Of a stretch of 64,000 nucleotides of DNA, positions 9,700 to 17,661 are shown piece after piece (position 1 is the first letter of the stretch; each line of letters opens with the position of its first letter). The position numbers and the translations under genes were made by a program. This stretch comes from a bacterium. GTDB lineage: Bacteria; Bacteroidota; Ignavibacteria; Kapaibacteriales; UBA2268. The notes under the pieces are model-generated. The model ran no database searches. It worked only from the letters and a program-made list of their open reading frames with translations, and was not told the origin of the DNA. The stretch lies in contig JANJTB010000006.1 in NCBI GenBank assembly GCA_024711295.1, forward strand, positions 1 through 64,000, given 5' to 3'.

Positions 9700-10440
9700 T
9701 TATTTATACAAGTCAGACTTTAATAATCCAATAGTGTTTAGATAGTGCATTATTGAAACTTTCAAAACACCAAATCCATATTTAACACTCCTGGAGAAAT
9801 TAATTGAAGATGCTTCTTCAAAATACTTTGTTGGGCAGGTGATTTCTGCTATCTCAAAACCTTTGAAAAATATTTGGGATAGCATTTGATTATCAAAAAC
9901 AAAGTCATCAGAGTTATCATTATAATTTATGCTGCTTAATACTTTGCTTGAAAACGCTCTGTAACCAGTATGATATTCTGATAGTTTTTGACTCAGCATA
10001 ATATTTTGAAAAAGAGTAAGCATTCGGTTAGCAAAATATTTATACTTTGGCATTCCTCCTCTGAGGGCACCTTTGCCAAGAATTCTTGAACCTAACACTA
10101 CATGATAAACATCATTTGCTATCAAATAAGACATTGAATGAATTAGCTGTGGAGTATATTGATAATCAGGATGGAGCATAATTACAATATCTGCACCCAG
10201 CTCTAATGCTTTATTGTAGCAGGTTTTTTGATTTCCACCGTAACCTTTATTCTTTTCGTGCTTTATTGAGTGCTTGATTCCGAGCTCTTTAGCCAATTCA
10301 TAAGTGTTGTCTCGACTGTTATCATCAACTAATACCACTTCATCAACAATATCAAATGGTATTTCATTATATGTTTGCTTGAGTGTTTGGGCAGCATTGT
10401 AAGCGGGCAATACAATTACTATCTTTTTGTTGTTTATCAT
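9700..10440 (-). CDS. Family 2 glycosyltransferase (DPM1/dolichyl-phosphate mannose synthase-like)
   Basis: A 246-residue GT-A fold enzyme. It has the N-terminal 'IVLPAYNAAQTL' strand, 'VLVDDNSRDNT' for nucleotide-sugar binding, and 'MLHPDYQYTP' where the metal-binding acidic motif lies. 'GKGALRGGMPKYKYFANR' and 'EYHTGYRAFS' are typical of undecaprenyl- or dolichyl-phosphate sugar transferases. There is no C-terminal transmembrane extension. It probably transfers a sugar to a lipid carrier or a glycan; donor and acceptor are not predictable. It stands alone between the sigma-factor operon and the receiver/kinase gene. Confidence 0.85.
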   Translation of the reverse strand: MINNKKIVIVLPAYNAAQTLKQTYNEIPFDIVDEVVLVDDNSRDNTYELAKELGIKHSIKHEKNKGYGGNQKTCYNKALELGADIVIMLHPDYQYTPQLIHSMSYLIANDVYHVVLGSRILGKGALRGGMPKYKYFANRMLTLFQNIMLSQKLSEYHTGYRAFSSKVLSSINYNDNSDDFVFDNQMLSQIFFKGFEIAEITCPTKYFEEASSINFSRSVKYGFGVLKVSIMHYLNTIGLLKSDLYK

Positions 10441-10503
10441 AATATTATTAAATTCAAAAACAATAATTCAACAAATTACGAAACAAGTTTTTGTTTGTTT
10501 TAA

Positions 10504-11643
10504 TTATTTCTGTACTAATGGAAACCTAAAGATAAATTCAGCACCCTCGTTGTACTCACTTTTAAGTTCTATGTTACCACCAAGCAAATCGGTAAGTTTC
10601 TTTACAATTGATAATCCTAATCCTGTTGAAGGCTCATCAGCTGTGGGTCTTGCAGATAATTTAGAGAATTTTCCGAATAACTTTGATTTGTCATCAGCAG
10701 TAAATCCTGGACCCTGGTCTCTAATAACAACAACAGCACTTGAGTTATCTTTTTTGCATTCTATAAATATTTTCTTGCCTTTTTCCGAAAATTTGATTGA
10801 ATTGGATATTAAATTATCAAATATTCTTGCTAACTTAGATTTATCAGAATGAATAATCAGTTCTTCTTCAATTTCATTATAAATGATAATTTGTTTTTTT
10901 GATTCAGCTAAGTACAAATAGTCCTCAATAACTTTCATAACTATGTCTCTTAAATCAAAATTTAAGATACTCAAACTGAGTTTCCCTTCTTCGATGAGAT
11001 TAACTTCATTTAAGTCTTTGATAATGTTTACTGCTTTTTGTGCAGATGATTTAATTGAATGAACATAAGATAGCAAATTTTGCTCATCTTCAGGCAATTT
11101 TGAAATCAGGAGTTCAGAGAATCCTATAATTGATTGCAATGGATTTTTTAGATCGTGTGCAGTAAGTTCAATAATACTATTCTTTTCTTCATTGAGAGTA
11201 ATCAAATCCTGATTTTGCTTTTTTATGGTATTTGTTTGGTCAACAATTCGAAGATGATTCTTGACTCTTGAGAGAAGTTCATCTTTCGAAAAGGGTTTAG
11301 ATAAATAGTCAACAGCTCCGTGATTAAATGCTTTAACCAATTCTTCAGGTTGGTTCAGGGCTGTTATGAAAATTACAGGAATGTCAGAGGTCTGTTTATT
11401 ATCTTTGATGATTTTACATAATTCGAAACCATCAACCACTGGCATCATTGCATCTAAAAGTACTATGTTTGGCTTTGATTTATGTATAAGTTCTATCGCT
11501 GTTTTTGAGTTTAGTGTAGTCTCTACTCTAAAGCCATCATTCTGCAAATATGCAGAAAGTACATCAAGGTTAGCGGGGTTATCATCCACAACCAAAACTA
11601 GATAATCAGAACTAATATTCATATTTAAGTTTGAGTAACTCAT
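10504..11643 (-). CDS. Soluble hybrid signalling protein: N-terminal receiver domain plus histidine kinase
   Basis: A 379-residue protein with no membrane segment. Residues 14-130 form a CheY-like receiver: acidic pair D20/D21, phospho-acceptor D64 in VLLDAMMP, T94, and K117 in SKPF. A short coiled coil leads to a HisKA domain with H163 in TAHDLKNPLQ. The HATPase domain has an N-box (NLISNSIKFSEKG), DQGPGF and GLGLSI. The REC-HisKA order suggests a response-regulated kinase that receives phosphate from another kinase and passes it on. A TACTTTTG/TATTTTTG-type -7 box lies at 11648-11655, only 5 bases before the start codon, so the mRNA may be nearly leaderless. An internal ATG at residue 8 is an alternative start. 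Confidence 0.9.
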   Translation of the reverse strand: MSYSNLNMNISSDYLVLVVDDNPANLDVLSAYLQNDGFRVETTLNSKTAIELIHKSKPNIVLLDAMMPVVDGFELCKIIKDNKQTSDIPVIFITALNQPEELVKAFNHGAVDYLSKPFSKDELLSRVKNHLRIVDQTNTIKKQNQDLITLNEEKNSIIELTAHDLKNPLQSIIGFSELLISKLPEDEQNLLSYVHSIKSSAQKAVNIIKDLNEVNLIEEGKLSLSILNFDLRDIVMKVIEDYLYLAESKKQIIIYNEIEEELIIHSDKSKLARIFDNLISNSIKFSEKGKKIFIECKKDNSSAVVVIRDQGPGFTADDKSKLFGKFSKLSARPTADEPSTGLGLSIVKKLTDLLGGNIELKSEYNEGAEFIFRFPLVQK

Positions 11644-11750
11644 ATTACAAAAATAATGATTTTTTTGAATTATTACATTAAATTAATCATTTTTTTATTT
11701 AATGTTAAGGATTAATCTAATAATATGTTAATATTATAGTCTTATTCATA

Positions 11751-12200
11751 ATGATTTTAAGCGATAAATATAAGAAATTCAAAATTGTTTCAATTTTATC
11801 AATTCTAATGCTTCTTGGATGGTACGACTGTAATTATAATGGTATTGAATACCTTAAGTCGCAGCGGAAAAATAAAAGTTGGGATATAGCAGGTCTTTAT
11901 GTCAAGAATTTTGACAGCACTTATTTCTATGCTGAAAGTAATACTGATTCAATAATTGGTCTTAACTACTTAGATGATTTACCTGTTGGCGAAAGTCTGC
12001 GAAATGGTGATTTAATTCAAATTAAATCAATTCATCTGGGAGGCGATACTGTAGATGTTTATAAAATTTATATATCCCGAACCAGAAAGTATAAAATACT
12101 ATTGTCAATAATTCCTGTATTTATAATTTTTTACTTTTTTAATAAATATTTTAAATTCGAAATTGCAAAATTTATTTTTAAAAGAAGAAATAATGCCTGA
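11751..12200 (+). CDS. Hypothetical protein with two membrane segments flanking an extracytoplasmic domain
   Basis: I do not recognise this 149-residue protein. A hydrophobic helix lies near residues 11-28 and a second near 120-138 (ILLSIIPVFIIFYFF). Between them is a beta-rich region of about 90 residues with a 'GDLIQIKSIHLGGDTVDVYKIY' type segment (in part), followed by a basic C-terminal tail. Its stop overlaps the start of the next gene (ATG at 12193), so the two are probably translationally coupled. It may be a small accessory membrane protein of the neighbouring putative hydrolase. Confidence 0.55.
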   Translation: MILSDKYKKFKIVSILSILMLLGWYDCNYNGIEYLKSQRKNKSWDIAGLYVKNFDSTYFYAESNTDSIIGLNYLDDLPVGESLRNGDLIQIKSIHLGGDTVDVYKIYISRTRKYKILLSIIPVFIIFYFFNKYFKFEIAKFIFKRRNNA

Positions 12201-12648
12201 TTTGATTACTCACTCAGTGTTGGTTTACACTCTAAGAAACCGAAGTGTTAAGTCTGAAGAACTAGTTCTTTTGATAATCGGAGCAATTTTGCCCGATCTT
12301 GTTACCAGACCATTTATGATTATTTTCCCACCTGCGAAGTATTTTTTTCATGCATTCCATACACCTGTAGCATTGATTTTGATTATTCTATTAATATCAT
12401 ATTTGTTTGAAGAGTGTTACAGAGCAAAAGTAATGAAGCTGTTATCTTTGGGGGTAGCATCACATTTATTCCTTGATTTATTTCAATACTCTGTAGGAAG
12501 TAGGGGGTATAGCTGGTTTTTCCCATTTTCTTATTTTGATTTTAGAATCGGCTTATTTATGCCTGAAGACTCTCTTTATATATTACCGCTTTTAATGATT
12601 ATCCTTGGAATTGATTCTTATGTTTATCAAAATAAGAAAAAAAAATAA
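12193..12648 (+). CDS. Membrane-bound metal-dependent hydrolase-like protein (YdjM/LexA-binding family type)
   Basis: About 151 residues with four or five hydrophobic helices. The start MPDLITHSVLVY, the 'GAILPDLVTRP' motif, 'HAFHTP' and 'GVASHLFLDL' place His and Asp residues as in the YdjM-type inner-membrane putative metal-dependent hydrolases (DUF457-like). The frame is open from a TTG at 12163, but the ATG at 12193 begins the conserved 'DLITHS' block and overlaps the preceding stop, so it is the likely start. The substrate is unknown. Confidence 0.65.
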   Translation: MPDLITHSVLVYTLRNRSVKSEELVLLIIGAILPDLVTRPFMIIFPPAKYFFHAFHTPVALILIILLISYLFEECYRAKVMKLLSLGVASHLFLDLFQYSVGSRGYSWFFPFSYFDFRIGLFMPEDSLYILPLLMIILGIDSYVYQNKKKK

Positions 12649-12750
12649 CTTGAAATGATGGTTACAGAATTAATATTAATGTAAAAAAATAGACTAAACT
12701 AAATTATTAAACATCTATAATGAGATAATTTTAAAGAAAAGGAAAATATT

Positions 12751-13077
12751 ATGTCAGACAAAAACAAACCTGTCCAACAGCAATTGAATATTGAGCTCGG
12801 AGAAAAGGAAGCAGAAGGTATTTACTCAAATTTAGCAATAATCAGCCATTCACCAGCAGAATTTGTTGTTGACTTTACAAGAGTACTCCCCGGTGTTCCA
12901 AAAGCAAAAGTACATGCTCGTATAGTAATGACGCCACAACATGCAAAATTACTTTTAAGAGCGCTCGGTGACAACATTGCACGATTCGAGCATTCATTTG
13001 GTGAGATTAATGTTGATGGCAACCATAATCTTAATAATTTTCCCGGATTTCCACAAGGCAATCCAACCATTAACTAG
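12751..13077 (+). CDS. DUF3467 family protein
   Basis: A 108-residue soluble protein. The core 'GIYSNLAIISHSPAEFVVDF', 'VHARIVMTPQHAKLLLRAL' and 'DNIARFEHSFG' match the DUF3467 family, which has no known function but is widespread and highly conserved. An AAGGA Shine-Dalgarno-like stretch lies 8-12 bases before the ATG. The GH57 enzyme gene follows 27 bp downstream, so the two may be co-transcribed. Confidence 0.85.
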   Translation: MSDKNKPVQQQLNIELGEKEAEGIYSNLAIISHSPAEFVVDFTRVLPGVPKAKVHARIVMTPQHAKLLLRALGDNIARFEHSFGEINVDGNHNLNNFPGFPQGNPTIN

Positions 13078-13104
13078 TTTTTTTATTTATTAGGAAAAAA
13101 GTAA

Positions 13105-14832
13105 ATGCATACAGGCAATTATGTATTGATTTTGCATACACATCTGCCATGGGTATTACATCATGGTCAGGCTCCTCACGGAGTTGATTGGCTTAACGAA
13201 GCAGTTGCTGAGTGCTATATTCCGCTTCTTAATGTTTTTAATGATTTACTCAATAGTGGAATAAAACCAAACGTAACATTGGATATATCACCTGTTCTTT
13301 GCGAACAGCTCGAGCATCCTGACTTTAAGATTGAATTTGTTAGATATTGCGATAAAATGATTGCTGCTGCTCGCCAAGATAGAGTTGATTTTACCAATTG
13401 GGGATATGACCAACATCATATTTGGTTAACACAGTACTGGGAAGATTGGTTTAGCGGCAAAAAAGATGACTTTTTAAACAAATATAATTCTTCGGTAATT
13501 CAGGGATTAAGAGAACTTCAGGACAAGGATGCCATCGAGATAATGACCTGTGGAGCAACCCATGGATATCTGCCACTTTTGGGATTTGACAAAAGCGTAA
13601 ATTTGCAAATTAAAGCTGCTGTTGAGAATTACAAAAAACACTTTGGAAGAGAGCCTAAAGGATGTTGGTTACCTGAATGTGCTTACAGACCATCATACGA
13701 ATGGCATACATATATACCTGTAGAGCCTTTTCACTCAAAGAGATTAAGAACCGGTGTAGAACAAGCTCTAGCAAAACATGGTATTAAGTATTTTGTTACT
13801 GATGAAGATCTCATCAATAGAATTACACCGTTAGGTGTAAAAGATGAAAGTTCAGAAAATCAATTTATCAGTGTTAATTCAAAAGACTTTAACTACTCAA
13901 TGGGTAATTTCGACAAATCACCATTGAAAATTTATAATGTTAGTTCAAGTGAAAAGATTGAATATGGAACGGCAGCTGTATTTACAAGACATCATGACAT
14001 ATCCATGCAGGTATGGAGCGGGGAAGTAGGTTACCCCGGAGAGCCGGATTATCTAGACTTCCACAAAAAGCATGTTAATTCATGGCTAAGATATTGGCGA
14101 GTTACTGATAATAAAGCCGATATGATGTACAAAACCCTTTATCATCCCGATTGGACACGAGATAAAGTTGATAAGCAGTCAATGCATTTTATACATCATC
14201 TGGAGAACACAAGCAATTACAATAACAACCTTACTGGTAGATTTCAAACTTTATGTACTCCATTCGATACAGAATTATTTGGCCATTGGTGGTTCGAAGG
14301 TCCAGAGTTTATCAGACACTTATTAAATGGTCTTCACCATTCACCATATGTTAAAGCTGTGAAGGCAAGCGACCAGTTAAATCTTATAAATCCAAGTGAA
14401 GTTGTTCTTTTACCCGAAGGCTCATGGGGTGAAAATAATAATCATGATGTTTGGTCAAATGCTGATAATACATGGACTTGGGAGTCAATATACAATGATG
14501 AATTACGACTGAGTAAAATATTTGAGGAATTTCCAATTAATAAATTGACAAAAAACCAAAATAGAATTGCTTTACAGGCTTTACGTGAATTGATGTTACT
14601 TCACAGCTCTGACTGGCAATTCCTGATTTATACACAATCCGCAAAAGACTACGCAGAACAGAGGTTTTCTTACCACCACTCTGATTTTAATAAATTATGC
14701 GATTTATTGCCTAAATACAGCGGTAGGAAGAAATTGGAAGACACAGATTTGAAATTTCTTGAAGAAACAGAAAGAAGAAACTCAATCTTTTCTGAACTGC
14801 AACTTGAATGGTGGGACGAAATTTTTAAATAA
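13105..14832 (+). CDS. GH57 family 1,4-alpha-glucan branching enzyme (DUF1957-type)
   Basis: A 575-residue enzyme expected to introduce alpha-1,6 branches into glycogen-like glucan. The GH57 hallmarks are in order: 'HTHLPWV' at 11-17, 'WLPECAYRP' with the presumed nucleophile E191, and 'PFDTELFGHWWFEGP' with the presumed acid/base D388. A C-terminal helical domain follows. Length matches the branching-enzyme subgroup of GH57 better than the amylopullulanase subgroup. A glycogen synthase lies at 28087-29565, so both polymer-building activities are in the window. The flippase gene starts immediately after the stop codon. Confidence 0.9.
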   Translation: MHTGNYVLILHTHLPWVLHHGQAPHGVDWLNEAVAECYIPLLNVFNDLLNSGIKPNVTLDISPVLCEQLEHPDFKIEFVRYCDKMIAAARQDRVDFTNWGYDQHHIWLTQYWEDWFSGKKDDFLNKYNSSVIQGLRELQDKDAIEIMTCGATHGYLPLLGFDKSVNLQIKAAVENYKKHFGREPKGCWLPECAYRPSYEWHTYIPVEPFHSKRLRTGVEQALAKHGIKYFVTDEDLINRITPLGVKDESSENQFISVNSKDFNYSMGNFDKSPLKIYNVSSSEKIEYGTAAVFTRHHDISMQVWSGEVGYPGEPDYLDFHKKHVNSWLRYWRVTDNKADMMYKTLYHPDWTRDKVDKQSMHFIHHLENTSNYNNNLTGRFQTLCTPFDTELFGHWWFEGPEFIRHLLNGLHHSPYVKAVKASDQLNLINPSEVVLLPEGSWGENNNHDVWSNADNTWTWESIYNDELRLSKIFEEFPINKLTKNQNRIALQALRELMLLHSSDWQFLIYTQSAKDYAEQRFSYHHSDFNKLCDLLPKYSGRKKLEDTDLKFLEETERRNSIFSELQLEWWDEIFK

Positions 14833-16248
14833 ATGAATGTTGCCAAGCAGATTGTAAAAAATATGTTCTCCTTATCAGCTGCTGAATTCGCAGGTAAGGG
14901 ACTTGCGGTAATATTTACAATTTATTTGATAAAAACAATTGGTCCTGCAAATAACGGTATATTTACATCTGCAAAATCACTTGTTCAGGGATTTTTGATT
15001 ATAGTTTGGCTTGGATTTGACCAGGTTGGCATTCGTGAAGTAGCAAGAGATCGAACAAAACTTAACGATTACGTTGGAGCAATTCTATCAATCAGGTTAA
15101 TAATTGGTGTTCTTTCGTATGCTGCTCTTCTATTAATGATGGAGTTTTATCAAACAAGCAATTCTCCATCTTTACTCCATAAGTATGTAACTTATGTATA
15201 TGGTATTCTAATTTTAGGAAATGCTTTTCTTATTAATTGGGCTTATCAGGCAGTTGAGCGAATGCAAATAATTGCAATCAGAAGTTTGCTGGTTAACTCG
15301 TTAAATCTTATGGGATTGTTGGTTTTCGTAAATGATGAAAACGATTTATTGCTTGCAGTTTGGATAATAGTAATATCATTTCTAGTGAATTCAATTTGGA
15401 TGCTGGGTCATTTTTTCAAGAGTTATGGAATTCCAAGGATTAATTTCAATAAGTTGATTTGGAAAACAATCATCTGGCAATCAATCAAGGTTGGGTTGGT
15501 ATTTCTGATCGTTACATTTTACAGTATCATCGGTGTTCAGATGTTATCGCATTGGCGAGGAGATATCGAAACAGGAATTTACGGAGCTGCTTTCCAAATA
15601 ATGGTTTTCTTACTTATCCCAACAGGTATATTACAAGGAGCATTTTTCCCGCAAATTTCAAAATTAAATGAAATGGGTGAGAAACTGCAGATGATTTCTA
15701 AGTACTTGACTATAAATATTTTAGTTGGAATTTTCCTGTCTTTTTGTTTATACTTTTTCTCAGATTTTGTTGTTGATATTTTAGGGGATAAGTATCAAGG
15801 AACAAATGATGTTTTGAAAATTTTATCAGGAACATTGCTGATTCAATATCTTAGTACTAGTTATTTCAGTCCGTTAATTGCTTGGAAAAGAGAAAATACA
15901 GTAATTTTTGCTAACTTAGCAGGATTGTTGGCAAATGTACTTATGAACTTTCTGTTAATTCCTGAATATGGCTATATAGGTGCTGCTATTGCTACTATCT
16001 TTTGCGAAGGTGCTGTTCTAGTCGTATTGTGGATTATCTTTAACTATGAATTCAAGACAATTTTCCTACCTGATTTGTTAAAAATAATTACCTTCAGTAT
16101 CCCTGGTATTATTTTGTCATTTTACCTTGTTAGTATTGGGTTACACTTCTCATTCTCTTTTATTATTGGTTCTTTAATTATTATCTCATTTCAATTCTTT
16201 TTCAAAATCATAAAATTATCTGATGTTGCATTGATAACAAAAAAATAA
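14833..16248 (+). CDS. Polysaccharide flippase (MOP/Wzx-like oligosaccharide exporter)
   Basis: A 471-residue integral membrane protein with about 12-14 predicted helices. The N-terminus 'MFSLSAAEFAGKGLAVIFTI' and the central 'FFPQISKLNEMGEKL' are typical of the polysaccharide biosynthesis/MOP flippase family. It probably translocates lipid-linked oligosaccharide across the inner membrane. Its ATG follows the GH57 stop codon with no gap, so translational coupling is likely, although a functional link to glucan branching is not obvious. Confidence 0.88.
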   Translation: MNVAKQIVKNMFSLSAAEFAGKGLAVIFTIYLIKTIGPANNGIFTSAKSLVQGFLIIVWLGFDQVGIREVARDRTKLNDYVGAILSIRLIIGVLSYAALLLMMEFYQTSNSPSLLHKYVTYVYGILILGNAFLINWAYQAVERMQIIAIRSLLVNSLNLMGLLVFVNDENDLLLAVWIIVISFLVNSIWMLGHFFKSYGIPRINFNKLIWKTIIWQSIKVGLVFLIVTFYSIIGVQMLSHWRGDIETGIYGAAFQIMVFLLIPTGILQGAFFPQISKLNEMGEKLQMISKYLTINILVGIFLSFCLYFFSDFVVDILGDKYQGTNDVLKILSGTLLIQYLSTSYFSPLIAWKRENTVIFANLAGLLANVLMNFLLIPEYGYIGAAIATIFCEGAVLVVLWIIFNYEFKTIFLPDLLKIITFSIPGIILSFYLVSIGLHFSFSFIIGSLIIISFQFFFKIIKLSDVALITKK

Positions 16249-16327
16249 ATATTCTCTTCATCAAATACGGCATATAAATTGCTTATTGATAAGTCCAATA
16301 TGTTTACTATTTTGATAAGAATTTGAA

Positions 16328-16783
16328 ATGAAATTTAGATTTGAAAGACAACAATTAAACTACTTGATAATTGGATTTCTAACTTTGTTGGTAACAATAA
16401 TGGCAACATCATTTGTTCTGAGAGTTGCAGTTACACCACCAGTTTCAGCTAGTATCATTAATGATGTATCAAAAAGCACTGCTCAGGAAGTAATTCAGGT
16501 AAACATACTTAATGCTTGTGGAGCAAAAGGCTTAGCAACAAAAACCAAAGATTACTTGAGAGCAAGGGGCTTTGATGTTGTAGAAGTTGGAAACCATAAC
16601 GAAGTGTATTCAAAATCAATGATTATTGACCGACTCGGTGATTTAAATTCATCTAAGCAGGTTGCTTACGCTTTAGGTATTAAAGACTCATTAGTAAAAT
16701 CTGTGATTGATTCAAATATGTTCTTGAGAGCTACTGTGATAATCGGGAGTGACTATTCAGAATTGAATCCGTTCAATGAATAA
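16328..16783 (+). CDS. Membrane-anchored LytR C-terminal domain protein
   Basis: A 151-residue protein with one N-terminal membrane helix (about 12-31). A LytR_C domain (about 55-148) contains 'IQVNILNACGAKGLA', 'YLRARGFDVVEVGN' and 'SKSMIIDR', the fold that follows LCP domains in many LytR-CpsA-Psr proteins. Here it is a stand-alone gene, while an LCP protein lacking this domain lies at 34151-35473. It is probably extracytoplasmic and involved in wall- or glycan-ligation, but no direct function is established. A terminator follows. Confidence 0.8.
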   Translation: MKFRFERQQLNYLIIGFLTLLVTIMATSFVLRVAVTPPVSASIINDVSKSTAQEVIQVNILNACGAKGLATKTKDYLRARGFDVVEVGNHNEVYSKSMIIDRLGDLNSSKQVAYALGIKDSLVKSVIDSNMFLRATVIIGSDYSELNPFNE

Positions 16784-16813
16784 ATTTCCCTTGTAATGTT
16801 AATTGAAAAAAAT

Positions 16814-16851
16814 AAATGGCTGACAGTATTTCTACTTCAGCCATTTTTTTT
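16814..16851. terminator. Bidirectional intrinsic terminator
   Basis: A 10-bp perfect stem (AAATGGCTGA at 16814-16823, TCAGCCATTT at 16837-16846) has a 13-base loop and T-rich flanks on both strands. It sits between the converging LytR_C and TPR genes. Confidence 0.88.
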
Positions 16852-17557
16852 ATATAACAGTTTCACCAAAATCATCTAAATGAGCTAAACCATTTCTGGC
16901 TTTAATATCGTCCGGGTCTAATTCCAATGCTTTTTTATAAGCACTACGGGCATCAAATCGTTTGTTGAGGTTAAGATATGCATCGCCCAACAAAGCAAAA
17001 GCAGATGGACTTTCCGGATTGTTGTTAACAACATTCAGCAATGCTTCAGCTGCTTCTTCATACAATCCAAGACGCAGGCAAGACACACCCAAATGAAAAA
17101 ATGCAATAAGGAACTTAGGATTTGTTTTAGTTACATGTTTGAAGAATTTATAAGCATCATTGAGGTGGCCACAGTGATACGACAATATACCTGCCCAATA
17201 ATATGCCATCAGGAACTCAGGATCTAACTCAATCACTTTTGATAATGATTTAAGACCTTTCTTGATGCTGCCAATCCGGTAATAAGATAAACCTAACTCA
17301 TAATGAACAGTAGGGAAGTTTGGTAGTAAACTTGAGCCAATCTGTAAATGTTCGACAGCCTTGTCCATTATACCAAGTCTGTAATATGCATTGCCTAAGT
17401 GTTTGTGCACAATGCCTAACTCTGGATTTCGGGCCAATGCTTTATGATAATGTTCAATAGCTGCTTTATATTGCCCTTTTGTCTCGTGCTGGTAAGCTTC
17501 GAGAACATCAGGGTCATCTGAGTCATATTTAACATTTAAATCATGTTCGGTGAGCAT
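16850..17557 (-). CDS. Tetratricopeptide repeat protein
   Basis: A 235-residue soluble protein made of about six consecutive 34-residue TPR units starting near residue 18, with recurring 'A..Y..LG..Y' and 'A...L...A..LDP' patterns. There is no signal peptide or membrane segment, so it should be a cytoplasmic scaffold. It is transcribed from a well-matched promoter about 50 bases upstream. Binding partners are unknown. Confidence 0.88.
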   Translation of the reverse strand: MLTEHDLNVKYDSDDPDVLEAYQHETKGQYKAAIEHYHKALARNPELGIVHKHLGNAYYRLGIMDKAVEHLQIGSSLLPNFPTVHYELGLSYYRIGSIKKGLKSLSKVIELDPEFLMAYYWAGILSYHCGHLNDAYKFFKHVTKTNPKFLIAFFHLGVSCLRLGLYEEAAEALLNVVNNNPESPSAFALLGDAYLNLNKRFDARSAYKKALELDPDDIKARNGLAHLDDFGETVI

Positions 17558-17609
17558 AAATTCTCCACTTTCATAGTAACTTTATCAATTTTGATATTTG
17601 ACAAAAAAA

Positions 17610-17641
17610 CAAAAATATTTAATCAATTCGAATTAATCAAA
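17610..17641 (-). promoter_or_regulatory. Predicted Bacteroidota-type promoter of the TPR gene
   Basis: On the minus strand, TTTG (17638-17641) is followed by a 20-bp spacer and TATTTTTG (17610-17617). This is a full match to the TTTG/TAnnTTTG consensus. The leader to the ATG at 17557 would be about 47 bases. Confidence 0.65.
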
Positions 17642-17661
17642 TTAAATCTTAAAATCAGAAA